Assembly (NCBI RefSeq): GCF_022179085.1
Contig: NZ_BPQE01000033.1
Location: forward strand, 19,349 to 83,348
Origin: Methylobacterium aerolatum
GTDB lineage: Bacteria; Pseudomonadota; Alphaproteobacteria; Rhizobiales; Beijerinckiaceae
Length of the DNA stretch: 64,000 nucleotides
Direction of reading: 5' to 3'
Shown here: positions 23,532 through 32,955 of the stretch, piece after piece
Layout of the letters: every line of letters starts with the position of its first letter
Position numbering within the stretch: position 1 is the stretch's first letter
Notes under the pieces: generated by a model
Seen by the model: only the letters and a program-made list of their open reading frames with translations
Databases searched by the model: none
Told to the model about the DNA's origin: nothing
Position numbers and translations under genes: made by a program

Positions 23532-24616
23532 ACGCTCCCGTCCCGCCCCTCTCGGGCCAGCCGATCCCGAAGCAGCCGATCAACGAGTCCACGAAGGCCG
23601 CCCAGGAGACGACCTTCCTGAGCCCGCGCTTCTACACGACCGATTTCGAGGAACTCGACCGCACCAACGTCGAGCCGGTCCGCCGCGATTGGGACGTGCT
23701 GATCGCGGAGTTGAAGTCGGACCCGAACAAGCGCCACTTCACCCGCAACGAGGAGTTCGATTGCGACCTGTCCGGCATGGAGCCGGAGTTGCGCAAGGAG
23801 TTCCTCGACTTCCTCGTTTCGTCCATCACGGCCGAGTTCTCGGGCTGCGTGCTCTACGCCGAGATGAGGAAGCGCGCCAAGAACAAGGACATCAAGGAAC
23901 TCTTCGGCCTGATGAGCCGCGACGAGGCCCGCCACGCGGGCTTCATCAACGACACGCTGAAGGATTTCGGCATCGGCGTCGATCTCGGCTTCCTGACGAA
24001 GACCAAGAAATACACATTCTTCCGGCCGAAATTCATCTTCTACGCCACGTACCTGTCCGAAAAGATCGGCTACGCCCGCTACATCACCATCTACCGGGAG
24101 CTTGAGAAGCACCCGGAGCGGCGCATCCACCCGATCTTCAAGTGGTTCGAGAAGTGGTGCAACGACGAGTTCCGCCACGGCGAAGCCTTCGCCCTGCTGA
24201 TGCGCGCGAACCCGAAGCTGACGAGCGGCGTGAACCGCTACTGGATTCGCTTCTTCCTGCTGGCCGTCTTCGCGACGATGTATGTCCGCGACCATCACCG
24301 CCCGTATTTCCACGCGGCGCTCGGGGTCGATCCGACCGACTACGACTACAAGGTCTTCCGCATCACCTCGGAGATCTCGAAGCAGACCTTCCCGCTGGAA
24401 CTCGACATCGACCACCCGAAGTTCCGGGCCGGCCTCGACACGTTGCTCGCCCATTCCCGCGGCATCGCGGCGGCCAAGGCCCGGGGCGGCATCGCGGGCA
24501 AGCTCAGCCAGGGTCTGCACGCGGCGGGCGCCGCGCTGACTTTCGCGCGGCTCTACCTGCTGCCGGTCAAGGCGAACGCCCTGCCCGCCGACATCCGCCT
24601 CGAACCGGTCTGGTAG
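23528..24616 (+). CDS. acsF: Mg-protoporphyrin IX monomethyl ester oxidative cyclase
   Basis: AcsF forms ring E of bacteriochlorophyll with O2 and is the aerobic counterpart of BchE. The 362-residue di-iron protein shows the metal motifs in [26 protein letters not shown] and [17 protein letters not shown] start overlaps the previous gene (GTGA). Its presence shows that pigment can be made in air. Confidence 0.96.
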   Translation: MNAPVPPLSGQPIPKQPINESTKAAQETTFLSPRFYTTDFEELDRTNVEPVRRDWDVLIAELKSDPNKRHFTRNEEFDCDLSGMEPELRKEFLDFLVSSITAEFSGCVLYAEMRKRAKNKDIKELFGLMSRDEARHAGFINDTLKDFGIGVDLGFLTKTKKYTFFRPKFIFYATYLSEKIGYARYITIYRELEKHPERRIHPIFKWFEKWCNDEFRHGEAFALLMRANPKLTSGVNRYWIRFFLLAVFATMYVRDHHRPYFHAALGVDPTDYDYKVFRITSEISKQTFPLELDIDHPKFRAGLDTLLAHSRGIAAAKARGGIAGKLSQGLHAAGAALTFARLYLLPVKANALPADIRLEPVW

Positions 24617-24617
24617 G

Positions 24618-25406
24618 ATGGCCACCTACGCCGCGCCGATCGTCTACGCGCTGGTGCTCTGGTGGTTCTCCACCGGGGTGATCCTGCTCCTCGACCACGC
24701 CCCGCGCCGCACCCACCCGTGGAGCATGGCGGGCGCGACGCTGCTGCTGGCGGCGGCGCTGGTGGCCGTGCGGACGAGCGCGGGCGAGACGGGGGCGGGG
24801 GCCGCCTACACGGCCTTCACGGCGGCCCTCATCGTCTGGGGCTGGCAGGAGATGAGCTACTACATGGGCTTCATCTCGGGCCCGCGGCCGGCGGCCTGTC
24901 CGCCCTCCTACCGGGGGAGCGAACGGTTCTTCGCGGCGCTGGCCACCAGCCTGTGGCACGAATTCGCCATCGTGATCGGCGGGCTTGCGATCCTCGCCCT
25001 GGTGTGGGGCCAGCCGAACAAGTTCGCCCTCTGGACCTATGCCGGCCTCGTGGTGATGAACCTCTCGGCGCGGCTCAACCTGTTCCTCGGGGTGCGCAAC
25101 CTCCACTCCGAGTTCCTGCCGGACCATCTCGGCTACCTCGCCTGCTATCTGACGCGGGCGCCGATGAATCGGCTGTTCCCGCTCTCGGTCACCCTCGGCA
25201 CGGTGGGCGCCGCGCTGCTGGGTCGCGCCGCCCTTGCCGAGGACGTGCTGGCCCACGAACTGATCGGTTTCACCGTGCTGGCCACGCTGATGGCACTGGC
25301 GACGCTGGAGCACTGGTTCCTGATGCTGCCCCTGCCCTCCGCCGTCCTGTGGCGGTGGAGCCTGCCGGGGCGGAGCCTCGACGGCGCGCGCGGCGCGCCG
25401 GACTGA
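24618..25406 (+). CDS. puhE: Photosynthetic complex assembly protein PuhE (DUF3623)
   Basis: This 262-residue membrane protein with about seven helices matches PuhE (photosynthetic complex assembly protein 2), which affects LH1 and pigment levels in Rhodobacter capsulatus. Recognisable features are the N-terminal [14 protein letters not shown] and the middle segment [20 protein letters not shown]. It starts one base after the acsF stop. A GC-rich tail ends the protein. hemA follows after 134 bases. Confidence 0.9.
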   Translation: MATYAAPIVYALVLWWFSTGVILLLDHAPRRTHPWSMAGATLLLAAALVAVRTSAGETGAGAAYTAFTAALIVWGWQEMSYYMGFISGPRPAACPPSYRGSERFFAALATSLWHEFAIVIGGLAILALVWGQPNKFALWTYAGLVVMNLSARLNLFLGVRNLHSEFLPDHLGYLACYLTRAPMNRLFPLSVTLGTVGAALLGRAALAEDVLAHELIGFTVLATLMALATLEHWFLMLPLPSAVLWRWSLPGRSLDGARGAPD

Positions 25407-25458
25407 CCACACCGTGCACGGAATTCGCTCACGCGGACCCGTGCGCCTCTCGATTTGG

Positions 25459-25477
25459 AATTCGTCGCATGCGAATT
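25459..25477. promoter_or_regulatory. Dyad AATTCG-N7-CGAATT upstream of hemA
   Basis: This 6-bp inverted repeat lies in the relatively AT-rich 134-base gap between puhE and hemA, about 65 bases from the hemA start. No TGT-N12-ACA box is present in the gap. It is a possible operator; evidence is weak. Confidence 0.3.
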
Positions 25478-25540
25478 TCAAAAGGATCCGAATGCTACGG
25501 CACAAGCGGGACGAACCCGCGGAAGTCGGGGAGTAGGGGA

Positions 25541-26758
25541 ATGGACTACGAAGGCTTCTTCGGCGCCGAGATCGCCGGTCTCCACCGGGAAGGGCGCTAC
25601 CGCGTCTTCACCGACCTGGAGCGCCACGCCGGCCGTTTCCCGCACGCGACGCACCACCATGCGAGCGGCACCCGCCCGGTGACGGTGTGGTGCTCCAACG
25701 ACTATCTCGGCATGGGCCAGCACCCGAGCGTGCTCGGCGCGATGCACGAGGCCCTGGACCGCTGCGGCGCCGGGGCCGGTGGCACCCGCAACATCTCCGG
25801 CACGAACCACTACCACGTGCTGCTGGAGCGCGAGCTGGCCGACCTCCACCGCAAGGAGGCGGCGCTCCTCTTCACGTCCGGCTACGTCTCGAACTGGGCG
25901 GCGCTCGGCACGCTCGCCTCGCGCCTGCCGAACTGCGCGGTCTTCTCGGACTCCGAGAACCACGCCTCGATGATCGAGGGCATCCGGTTCTCGCGCGCCG
26001 AGCGCCATATCTTCCGCCACAACGACCCCGAGGACCTCGACCGCAAGCTCGGGCTCGTCGATCCCGCCAGGCCGAAGCTGGTGGCCTTCGAATCGGTCTA
26101 CTCGATGGACGGCGACATCGCCCCGATCGGCGAGATCTGCGATGTGGCCGAGAAGCACGGCGCGCTCACCTACCTCGATGAGGTCCACGCGGTCGGCCTC
26201 TACGGCGAGCGCGGCGGCGGCATCTCGGAGCGGGACGGCGTGGCCCACCGCCTCGACGTGATCGAGGGGACGCTCGGCAAGGCCTTCGCCGTCCACGGCG
26301 GCTACATCACGGCCTCCGAGAAGCTCTGCGACTTCGTGCGCAGCTTCGCATCCGGCTTCATCTTCACCACCTCGCTGCCGCCCTCCGTGGCGGCGGGCGC
26401 GGCGGCCTCGATCCGCCACCTGAAGGACAGCGGCGTCGAGCGCGCCCGCCATCAGGAGCGCGTCGCCAAGGTCCGCGCGGCCCTGGAGGCCGCCGACATC
26501 CCGACCATGCCGAACGACAGCCACATCGTCCCGGTGATGGTCTGCGACCCCGTGCTGTGCAAGGGAATCTCGGACACCCTGCTCGACGAGTTCGGCATCT
26601 ACGTGCAGCCGATCAACTACCCCACCGTGGCGCGCGGCACCGAGCGCCTGCGCATCACGCCCTCGCCCCTGCACACGGACGCGGACATCGCGCATCTGGT
26701 CGAGGCGCTCACCACGATCTGGGGCCGCATCGGCCTCCGGCAGAAGGCGGCGGAGTAG
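25541..26758 (+). CDS. hemA: 5-aminolevulinate synthase
   Basis: HemA condenses glycine and succinyl-CoA to 5-aminolevulinate using pyridoxal phosphate, the first step of tetrapyrrole synthesis in alphaproteobacteria. The 405-residue protein carries [14 protein letters not shown] near the N-terminus, the PLP-site segment [19 protein letters not shown] and the Schiff-base Lys in [13 protein letters not shown]. Its start follows GTAGGGGA. The position inside the photosynthesis cluster suggests a pigment-dedicated copy; other copies may exist elsewhere. Confidence 0.96.
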   Translation: MDYEGFFGAEIAGLHREGRYRVFTDLERHAGRFPHATHHHASGTRPVTVWCSNDYLGMGQHPSVLGAMHEALDRCGAGAGGTRNISGTNHYHVLLERELADLHRKEAALLFTSGYVSNWAALGTLASRLPNCAVFSDSENHASMIEGIRFSRAERHIFRHNDPEDLDRKLGLVDPARPKLVAFESVYSMDGDIAPIGEICDVAEKHGALTYLDEVHAVGLYGERGGGISERDGVAHRLDVIEGTLGKAFAVHGGYITASEKLCDFVRSFASGFIFTTSLPPSVAAGAAASIRHLKDSGVERARHQERVAKVRAALEAADIPTMPNDSHIVPVMVCDPVLCKGISDTLLDEFGIYVQPINYPTVARGTERLRITPSPLHTDADIAHLVEALTTIWGRIGLRQKAAE

Positions 26759-26769
26759 GAGGCTTCTGT

Positions 26770-26880
26770 CCCTCCCCCTTGTGGGGAGGGGTAGGGGTGG
26801 GGGTGGCGCAGAAGGCACCGCTCCGCTTAATCCTGAACCACCCCCACCTCCGGCTCCTCCCCACACCGGGGAGGAGAGGG
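26770..26880. repeat. Palindromic interspersed repeat, CCTCCCC family, copy 1
   Basis: Two C/G-rich inverted blocks (26770-26807 and 26836-26880), each a hairpin of the CCTCCCC...GGGGAGG type, are joined by a less structured centre. Sequence-related copies lie at 27925, 35863 and 42678. The last ~15 bases provide a GGGGAGGAGAGGG tract just before bchI. Confidence 0.75.
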
Positions 26881-26897
26881 CCAGTCGTGAGTCCTTC

Positions 26898-27908
26898 GTG
26901 CCCACCTTTCCCTTCTCGGCCATCGTCGGCCAGGACGAGATGCGCCAAGCGCTGCTGATCGCGGCGGTGGATCCTTCGGTCGGCGGCGTGCTGGTCTTCG
27001 GCGACCGGGGGACGGGCAAGTCCACGGCGATCCGGGCGCTCGCCGCCCTGCTGCCGCCGATGACGGCGACGGTGGGCTGCCCGTACAATTGCGACCCCGC
27101 GAGCCCGGCCGGCTCCTGCCCCCACTGCGCGGCGGGGGGCCCGCGCAAGAGTCACAAAAAACCGGTGCCGGTGGTGGACCTGCCGCTCGGCGCCACCGAG
27201 GACCGCGTCGTCGGCACCCTCGATCTGGAGCGGGCCCTCGGCGCCGGGGTGAAGGCCTTCGAGCCGGGTCTGCTCGCCCGCGCCAACCGGGGCTTCTTGT
27301 ATATCGACGAAGTGAACCTCCTTGAGGACCATCTCGTCGACCTGCTGCTCGACGTGGCGGCCTCGGGCGTGAACACCGTCGAGCGCGAGGGCCTGTCCCT
27401 GCGCCACCCGGCCCGGTTCGTCCTCGTCGGCTCCGGCAACCCGGAGGAGGGGGAGTTGCGCCCGCAGCTCCTCGACCGCTTCGGGCTGGCCTGCGAGGTC
27501 GCCACCCCCACCGACATCCCCACCCGCGTCGCCGTGGTGCGCGCCCGCGACGCCTACGAGCGCGACCCGCAAGGTTTCTGCGCCGCCCACGCCAAGGCCG
27601 AAGCCGCCACCGCCAAGCGGATCGAGGCGGCCCGCAAGCGGCTCCCCGCCGTGACCGTGCCGGACGACGCCCTGGAACAGGCGGCCCGCCTCTGCCTCGC
27701 GCTCGGCACCGACGGATTGCGCGGCGAGCTGACCCTGATGCGCACCGCCCGCGCGCTGGCGGCCCTCGACGGCGCGCCATCCGTCACCACCGACCATCTC
27801 CGCCGGATCGCCCCGGCGGCGCTCCGCCACCGCCTGCGCCGCAATCCGCTGGACGAGTCGGGCTCGACGGCGCGGGTAGACCGGGCCCTGGCGGAGGTGT
27901 TCGGGTGA
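26898..27908 (+). CDS. bchI: Magnesium chelatase ATPase subunit I
   Basis: BchI is the AAA+ ATPase of Mg-chelatase and forms a double ring with BchD. The 336-residue protein begins at the conserved FPFSAIVGQDEM segment and has Walker A (GDRGTGKST), Walker B (GFLYIDEVNLL) and sensor regions. GTG 26898 is chosen because it sits just before the conserved region; an ATG at 26781 would require translating the palindromic repeat into a Pro/Gly-rich leader. The ribosome site is not well spaced for either. bchD overlaps by GTGA. Confidence 0.92.
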   Translation: MPTFPFSAIVGQDEMRQALLIAAVDPSVGGVLVFGDRGTGKSTAIRALAALLPPMTATVGCPYNCDPASPAGSCPHCAAGGPRKSHKKPVPVVDLPLGATEDRVVGTLDLERALGAGVKAFEPGLLARANRGFLYIDEVNLLEDHLVDLLLDVAASGVNTVEREGLSLRHPARFVLVGSGNPEEGELRPQLLDRFGLACEVATPTDIPTRVAVVRARDAYERDPQGFCAAHAKAEAATAKRIEAARKRLPAVTVPDDALEQAARLCLALGTDGLRGELTLMRTARALAALDGAPSVTTDHLRRIAPAALRHRLRRNPLDESGSTARVDRALAEVFG

Positions 27909-29755
27909 GGAGGACGCCGCCTGTCCCTCTCCCCTCTGCGGGAGAGGGTCCCCTGCGTGGCAGGGGGGGAGAGGGGGGCGACGTTTCCGGGGACGTCGCG
28001 ACGAATGCACGATCCGGCATTGTCGCGCCCCTCTCCCGCCCCCCGCCGACGCAAGGGGCGCCCACCGGGCCGATTTCCCCCGCATTGGGGGGAGGGGATG
28101 GCGGTTCGCCCTGGTCCGACGCCTTGCTCGCCGCGCGTCTCCTCGCCGCCGACCCGCACGGTCTCGGCGGCGCGGTGGTGCGCGCGGGCCCCGGGCCGGT
28201 CCGCGACCGCTGGCTCGACCGGCTCCGTGAAGCCCTCGGCCCGGACCGCCCGTGGCGGCGGATGCCGCCGGGGATCGGCGACGAGCGGCTGCTCGGCGGG
28301 ATCGACCTCGCCGCGACGCTCTCCGCCGGGCGGCCGGTGGCACAGGCCGGGCTGCTGGCGGAGGCCGAGGGCGGGGTGATCGTGGTGCCGATGGCCGAGC
28401 GGCTGGAGCCGGGCACCGCCGCCCGCCTCGCCGCCGCCCTCGATACCGGACGGGCCGGGCCCGACGGCGCACCCGCCCGTTTTGGCCTCATCCTCCTCGA
28501 CGAGGGGGAGGGCGACGAGGCCGTCCCCGCCGCGCTCGCCGACCGCCTCGCCTTCCGGCTCGACCTGCGCGGCCTCCGTGCAAGCGACGCGGACGGTACG
28601 GAACCGAGCCCCACGGCCGGGGCGGCCGAGGCCGATGCGGTGGCCTTGCTCTGCACGATCGCCGACGCCTTCGGCATCGCGTCTCCGCGGGCGCCGATTC
28701 TGGCCCTGCGCGCCGCCCGGATGCTGGCGGAGGGCGCCGAGCCCTCGGACTCCGCGGCAGTCGCCGCCGCGCGGCTCGTCCTGGCGCCCCGCGCCGAGCG
28801 CCTGCCCCAGCCCGCAGAGGCTCCCCCACCACCGCCCGAGGAGGCGGAGAGATCTTCACCGCCGCCGGACGAGGGTGACCGGCAGGACCCCGCTCCGCCG
28901 GACGACGTGGTGCTCGACGCCGTCCGCGCCGCGATCCCGCCCGGCCTCCTCGAAGCCCTGATGACGGGCGGCCCGCGCCGGTCCCAGTCCAAGGCGGGGC
29001 GCGGCGGGCGCGAGGAGGCCGTGGCCCGCACCGGCCGCCCGGTGGGCAGCCGGCCGGGCGATCCCCGCCGCCATCGCCTCGATCTCCTCGCGACCCTCAG
29101 GGCCGCCGCGCCCTGGCAGCGTCTGCGCCGGGGCGAGGGGGACGACGCCTCCCGCCTCCACATCCGCCGGGACGACCTGCGCATCCGCAAGCTGCGCCGC
29201 CGTGTCGAGACGACCACCGTGTTCTGTGTCGATGCCTCCGGGTCGGCGGCCCTGGAGCGTCTGGCCGAGGCGAAGGGCGCCGTGGAGGCCCTGCTGGCGG
29301 AGGCCTACGTCCGGCGCGACCGGGTGGCCCTCGTCGCCTTCCGGGGACGGGGGGCGGATCTCGTGCTGCCGCCGACGCGCTCCCTCACGCGGGCCAAGCG
29401 CGGCCTCGCGGGCCTGCCGGGGGGCGGGGGCACACCGCTTGCCTCGGGCCTCGACGCGGCCCTCGCCGTCGCGCTGGGTGTACGCCGGGGAGGGGGCCAA
29501 CCGGTGGTGGTGGTCCTAACGGACGGGCGGGCCAACGTCGCCCGCGACGGCGAGGGCGGACGCGCCCGCGCCGGGGAGGAGGCGCTGTCCGCCGCCCGCG
29601 CGATCCGGCTGGCCGGGCTCCCCGCCCTGGTGGTCGATACCGGGGCCAGGGGCGGGGGCGCGAGCGCGGTGGCGGAGGCGATGGCCGCCCGCTACCTCGC
29701 CCTGCCGCGCATCGACGGCGGGATGATCGGGGCGGCCGTGAAGGCGATGCGGTGA
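27905..29755 (+). CDS. bchD: Magnesium chelatase subunit D with repeat-derived N-terminus
   Basis: BchD is the platform subunit that bridges BchI and BchH. The 616-residue protein has a degenerate AAA+ N-domain, a Pro/acidic linker near residues 305-335, and a C-terminal integrin-I (VWA) domain with the MIDAS motif DASGS and VVVLTDGRAN. The GTG at 27905 overlaps the bchI stop. Residues ~8-65 are encoded by a 174-base palindromic repeat (58 codons, in frame), and homology expected for BchD starts only around SPWSDALLAARLL. A TTG inside that conserved region is the next possible start, so either the repeat is translated or initiation is non-ATG and internal. Confidence 0.92.
   Translation: MRRTPPVPLPSAGEGPLRGRGGEGGDVSGDVATNARSGIVAPLSRPPPTQGAPTGPISPALGGGDGGSPWSDALLAARLLAADPHGLGGAVVRAGPGPVRDRWLDRLREALGPDRPWRRMPPGIGDERLLGGIDLAATLSAGRPVAQAGLLAEAEGGVIVVPMAERLEPGTAARLAAALDTGRAGPDGAPARFGLILLDEGEGDEAVPAALADRLAFRLDLRGLRASDADGTEPSPTAGAAEADAVALLCTIADAFGIASPRAPILALRAARMLAEGAEPSDSAAVAAARLVLAPRAERLPQPAEAPPPPPEEAERSSPPPDEGDRQDPAPPDDVVLDAVRAAIPPGLLEALMTGGPRRSQSKAGRGGREEAVARTGRPVGSRPGDPRRHRLDLLATLRAAAPWQRLRRGEGDDASRLHIRRDDLRIRKLRRRVETTTVFCVDASGSAALERLAEAKGAVEALLAEAYVRRDRVALVAFRGRGADLVLPPTRSLTRAKRGLAGLPGGGGTPLASGLDAALAVALGVRRGGGQPVVVVLTDGRANVARDGEGGRARAGEEALSAARAIRLAGLPALVVDTGARGGGASAVAEAMAARYLALPRIDGGMIGAAVKAMR
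27925..28098. repeat. Palindromic interspersed repeat inside the bchD frame
   Basis: C/G-rich inverted blocks (CCCTCTCCC...GGGAGAGGG at 27925-27948, and a mirrored set at 28028-28098) flank a central part. The 174-base length is a multiple of three and leaves no stop in the bchD frame. It is a diverged relative of the repeat at 26770. Confidence 0.7.
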
Positions 29756-29803
29756 GTCGCGCCGCGTCGGGTATGTGTCAGGAAACGTGAGGTCCCGTTG
29801 CTG

Positions 29804-30736
29804 ATGTTCGACGAGCCTGACCGCCCCCGCTGGGACACGGACGGGAAGGATTGGCCCCACCGGGCGGCGAGCCGCTTCGTCGAGGCCGGGGGCCTGAGGT
29901 GGCATGTGCAGGAATTCGGAGCGCCCGGCGCACCCGTCCTGCTGCTCCTGCACGGCACGGGGGCCGCCACCCATTCCTGGCGGGGTCTCGCGCCCGTGCT
30001 GGCGCGGCATTTCCGCGTCGTCGCGCCGGACCTGCCCGGCCACGGCTTCACCGATCCGCTGCCGGCCGGAACCCTGTCCCTCCCCGGCATGGCCAAGGCG
30101 GTGGCGGCCCTCGTCGCCGCCCTCGGCGTCACGCCGACCCTCGCCGCGGGGCATTCCGCCGGGGCCGCAGTGCTGGCGCGGATGTGCCTCGACGGGTCGG
30201 TCGCACCCCGCCTGCTCGTGGCCTTCAACGGCGCGCTGGCGCCCCTGCCGGGGGCGGCGAGCCTGCTGTTCCCAAGCATGGCGCGGCTGTTGTTCCTCAA
30301 TCCGTTCACGCCGAGGATCTTCGCCTGGACGGCGGACCGCGCCGCCGTGCGGCGCCTGATCGAGGGGACGGGCTCGCGCCTCGACCCCGAGGGACTCGAC
30401 CTCTACCGGCGCCTCTTCGCCAAGGCGGGCCACGTCCGGGGGGCGCTCGGCATGATGGCCAACTGGGACCTCGACCGTCTCCACCGCGACCTCGCCCGCC
30501 TCGGCACGCGGACGCTGCTGATCGTCGGCGGCGACGACAAGGCCATCGCCCCGGACACCGCCTTCACCCTGGCGAAGCGGCTGCCCGATGCGCGGGTCGC
30601 CCTCATCCGGGGACTCGGCCACCTCGCCCACGAGGAGAACCCCGAACGCGTCGCCGCCGTCCTGTTGGAAGAGGCCGAAGCCGCCGGTGTCGCAGAGGCG
30701 CCGCGCGGGGTGGCGCCGGGGGACACGCCGGTCTAG
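29804..30736 (+). CDS. bchO: Magnesium-chelatase-associated alpha/beta hydrolase BchO
   Basis: BchO is an alpha/beta-hydrolase encoded beside bchI and bchD in purple bacteria; its substrate is not settled. The 310-residue protein has the oxyanion region LLLHGTGAATHSW, nucleophile elbow AAGHSAGAAVL (Ser), a late Asp in LLIVGGDDKAI and the His of RGLGHLAHEE, a complete catalytic triad. The ATG at 29804 is preferred over an adjacent TTG (29798). It follows bchD after 48 bases and ends the pigment genes. Confidence 0.9.
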   Translation: MFDEPDRPRWDTDGKDWPHRAASRFVEAGGLRWHVQEFGAPGAPVLLLLHGTGAATHSWRGLAPVLARHFRVVAPDLPGHGFTDPLPAGTLSLPGMAKAVAALVAALGVTPTLAAGHSAGAAVLARMCLDGSVAPRLLVAFNGALAPLPGAASLLFPSMARLLFLNPFTPRIFAWTADRAAVRRLIEGTGSRLDPEGLDLYRRLFAKAGHVRGALGMMANWDLDRLHRDLARLGTRTLLIVGGDDKAIAPDTAFTLAKRLPDARVALIRGLGHLAHEENPERVAAVLLEEAEAAGVAEAPRGVAPGDTPV

Positions 30737-30778
30737 AGCCGGAGCCCTCTGCCGGGGGGCGAAAGGTGGTTTGACGGC

Positions 30779-31546
30779 ATGGCCAGGCCCGTGATCGGCG
30801 TCATCGGCAACGCGCGCCTCTTGGACGACCGGTTTCCGGGACAGACTGTGGGCACGAGCAACCTCCGCGCGCTGGCGGAGGTGGCGGGTGTCCTGCCCCT
30901 GGTCTTCGCCGCCGACCCGGCCATCACCGATCCCGGCGCGCTCCTCGACACCGTCGACGGCATCCTGCTCACGGGCGGGCGGGCGAACATCCACCCGGCC
31001 CGGTTCGGCGAAGAGCCGTCGCCGGCCTACGAGCCCTTCGACGAGCGCCGCGACGCCCTCGCCCTGCCCCTCGTGGCCGCCTGCATCGAGCGGGGTATCC
31101 CCCTCTTCGGCATCTGCCGGGGCTTCCAGGAGATCAACGTCGCCTTCGGGGGCACCCTCGATCCCGAGATCCGCGACATCCCCGGCCGGATGAACCACCG
31201 GATGCCGCGCCTGCCGAACGGCGAGCCTCACCCGGATCTCGACGTGCTGTTCGAGGACCGGCACGAGGTCCGTTTGACGCCTGGGGGCGTGTTCGCCGGG
31301 CTCGTCGGGCGCGAGGTCATCCGGGTCAACTCCCTGCACGGCCAGGGCGTCCGCGAACCCGGCGGGCGCATCGTGGTGGAGGGCGTGGCCGAGGACGGGA
31401 CGATCGAGGCGATCCGGGTCGATGCCGCACCCGGCTTCGCCCTCGGCGTGCAGTGGCACGCGGAGCACGAGACCGCCGCCAACCCCGTGAACCGCGCCCT
31501 CATCGCAGCCTTCGGGAAGGCGGCCTCACGGCGGGCGGCGCGATGA
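30779..31546 (+). CDS. Gamma-glutamyl-gamma-aminobutyrate hydrolase-like (peptidase C26)
   Basis: This class I glutamine-amidotransferase-like hydrolase of the PuuD family in other organisms cleaves gamma-glutamyl-GABA during putrescine degradation. The 255-residue protein has the nucleophile Cys in PLFGICRGFQEINV, the NSLHGQGV segment and the catalytic His/Glu of GVQWHAEHE. No other putrescine genes are adjacent, so the physiological substrate is open. It starts 42 bases after bchO and may be transcribed with it. Confidence 0.88.
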   Translation: MARPVIGVIGNARLLDDRFPGQTVGTSNLRALAEVAGVLPLVFAADPAITDPGALLDTVDGILLTGGRANIHPARFGEEPSPAYEPFDERRDALALPLVAACIERGIPLFGICRGFQEINVAFGGTLDPEIRDIPGRMNHRMPRLPNGEPHPDLDVLFEDRHEVRLTPGGVFAGLVGREVIRVNSLHGQGVREPGGRIVVEGVAEDGTIEAIRVDAAPGFALGVQWHAEHETAANPVNRALIAAFGKAASRRAAR

Positions 31547-31626
31547 GCCGGGACACCACCATCGCAATCGCATGAGGACGCGACGCCGCGCTCCCCGTGG
31601 CCGCACGGCGCCCTAGGTCGCAATCG

Positions 31627-32955
31627 ATGCAGATCCATCTCGACGCGCTCGGCGGCGTGGCGGGCGACATGGTCGCCGCCGCCCTGCTCGACGCCTTTCC
31701 CGAACACGAGGCCGGCGTGGCGCGCAGCGTGCGCGCCGCCCTGGCCGAGGCCGCGCCGGACGCCGCCGCCTCCGTCCGCTGCACCCTCTCCGCCCACAAC
31801 GACGGCATCCTCACCGGCCGCCGCTTCACGGTGCTAAAGGGCGGCGCCCCGGCCGAGGAGAACGGCCCGGAGCGGCACGATCACGCCCACGATCACCATT
31901 CCGGTCACTCTCACGCCCATCACGACCACGGTCACCACTCCCACGGCGATCACGGCCATTCCCATGCCGCGCACGGCCACCGGCATTGGGCGCAGATCCG
32001 CGACGGCCTGGCGCGGGCGGACCTCGACCCGGCGGTGGCCGGGCACGCGCTCGCCATCTTCGGGCATCTCGCCAAAGCCGAGGCGCGGGTCCACGGGATC
32101 GCCGTCGAGGCGGTGGCCTTCCACGAGGTGGGCGCCTGGGATTCCATCGCCGACATCGTCGCCGCCGCGCACCTCGCCGCCGCACTGAAGCCCAGCGCCT
32201 GGACGGTCTCCGCCCTGCCGCTCGGAGGCGGCCGGGTGCGGACGCAGCACGGCCCCCTGCCGGTGCCCGCTCCGGCCACGACGCTGCTGCTCGCCGGCTT
32301 CACGATGATCGACGACGGCATTCCCGGCGAGCGGGTGACTCCCACGGGCGCGGCGATCCTGCGCCATCTCTGCGGCGGCCGTGCCGGAGCGGCGCCGGGA
32401 CCGCGCATCCTGGCCCGCTCGGGCACCGGCTTCGGCACGCGGCGCCTGCCGGGCATCAGCAACTGCCTCAGGGTGCTGGCCTTCGAGGACGAGGCGCCTG
32501 CGCGGGAGGGGCACCGCGAACTCGGCGTCATCGAGTTCGAGGTGGACGACCAGACGGCGGAGGACCTCGCGCAGGGGCTCGACCGTCTCCGCGCGGAGGC
32601 GGCGGTGCTCGACGTGGTGCAGATGCCGGTCTTCGGGAAGAAGGGCCGGATGATGACCCATGTCCGGCTGCTGACCCGCGCGGACGGGATCGAGGCCGCC
32701 ATCGGCGCCTGCTTCCGGGAGACCACCACCATCGGGTTGCGGTACCGGACCATGGCCGGCATCGCCCTGCCGCGGGAGGCCGTCACCGTCGAGGCCGAGG
32801 GCCGGCCTGTCCGGGTGAAGACCGTCGCGCGGCCGGGCGGGCGCACCGCCAAGGCCGAGGCCGACGACGCGCTGGCCGGCGAGGACCACGCCGCCCGCGC
32901 CCGCCTGCGCCGGACGGCCGAGGGCATCGCCCTCGCGAGAGGAGAGACGCCATGA
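31627..32955 (+). CDS. larC: Nickel-pincer cofactor nickel insertase LarC
   Basis: LarC inserts nickel into pyridinium-3,5-bisthiocarboxylate mononucleotide using CTP, the last step in making the cofactor of lactate racemase-type enzymes. The 442-residue protein starts HLDALGGVAGDM, as is typical of the DUF111/LarC family, and has FHEVGAWDSIADIV and TPTGAAIL segments. Residues 84-120 are a His-rich loop (19 His) that would buffer nickel. It is one continuous frame, unlike Lactobacillus where a frameshift joins LarC1 and LarC2. It overlaps larE by ATGA. Confidence 0.93.
   Translation: MQIHLDALGGVAGDMVAAALLDAFPEHEAGVARSVRAALAEAAPDAAASVRCTLSAHNDGILTGRRFTVLKGGAPAEENGPERHDHAHDHHSGHSHAHHDHGHHSHGDHGHSHAAHGHRHWAQIRDGLARADLDPAVAGHALAIFGHLAKAEARVHGIAVEAVAFHEVGAWDSIADIVAAAHLAAALKPSAWTVSALPLGGGRVRTQHGPLPVPAPATTLLLAGFTMIDDGIPGERVTPTGAAILRHLCGGRAGAAPGPRILARSGTGFGTRRLPGISNCLRVLAFEDEAPAREGHRELGVIEFEVDDQTAEDLAQGLDRLRAEAAVLDVVQMPVFGKKGRMMTHVRLLTRADGIEAAIGACFRETTTIGLRYRTMAGIALPREAVTVEAEGRPVRVKTVARPGGRTAKAEADDALAGEDHAARARLRRTAEGIALARGETP

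Noticed and set aside
26770-26880. CRISPR-like array
   Set aside because: There are only paired inverted hairpins; no regularly spaced direct repeats or unique spacers.
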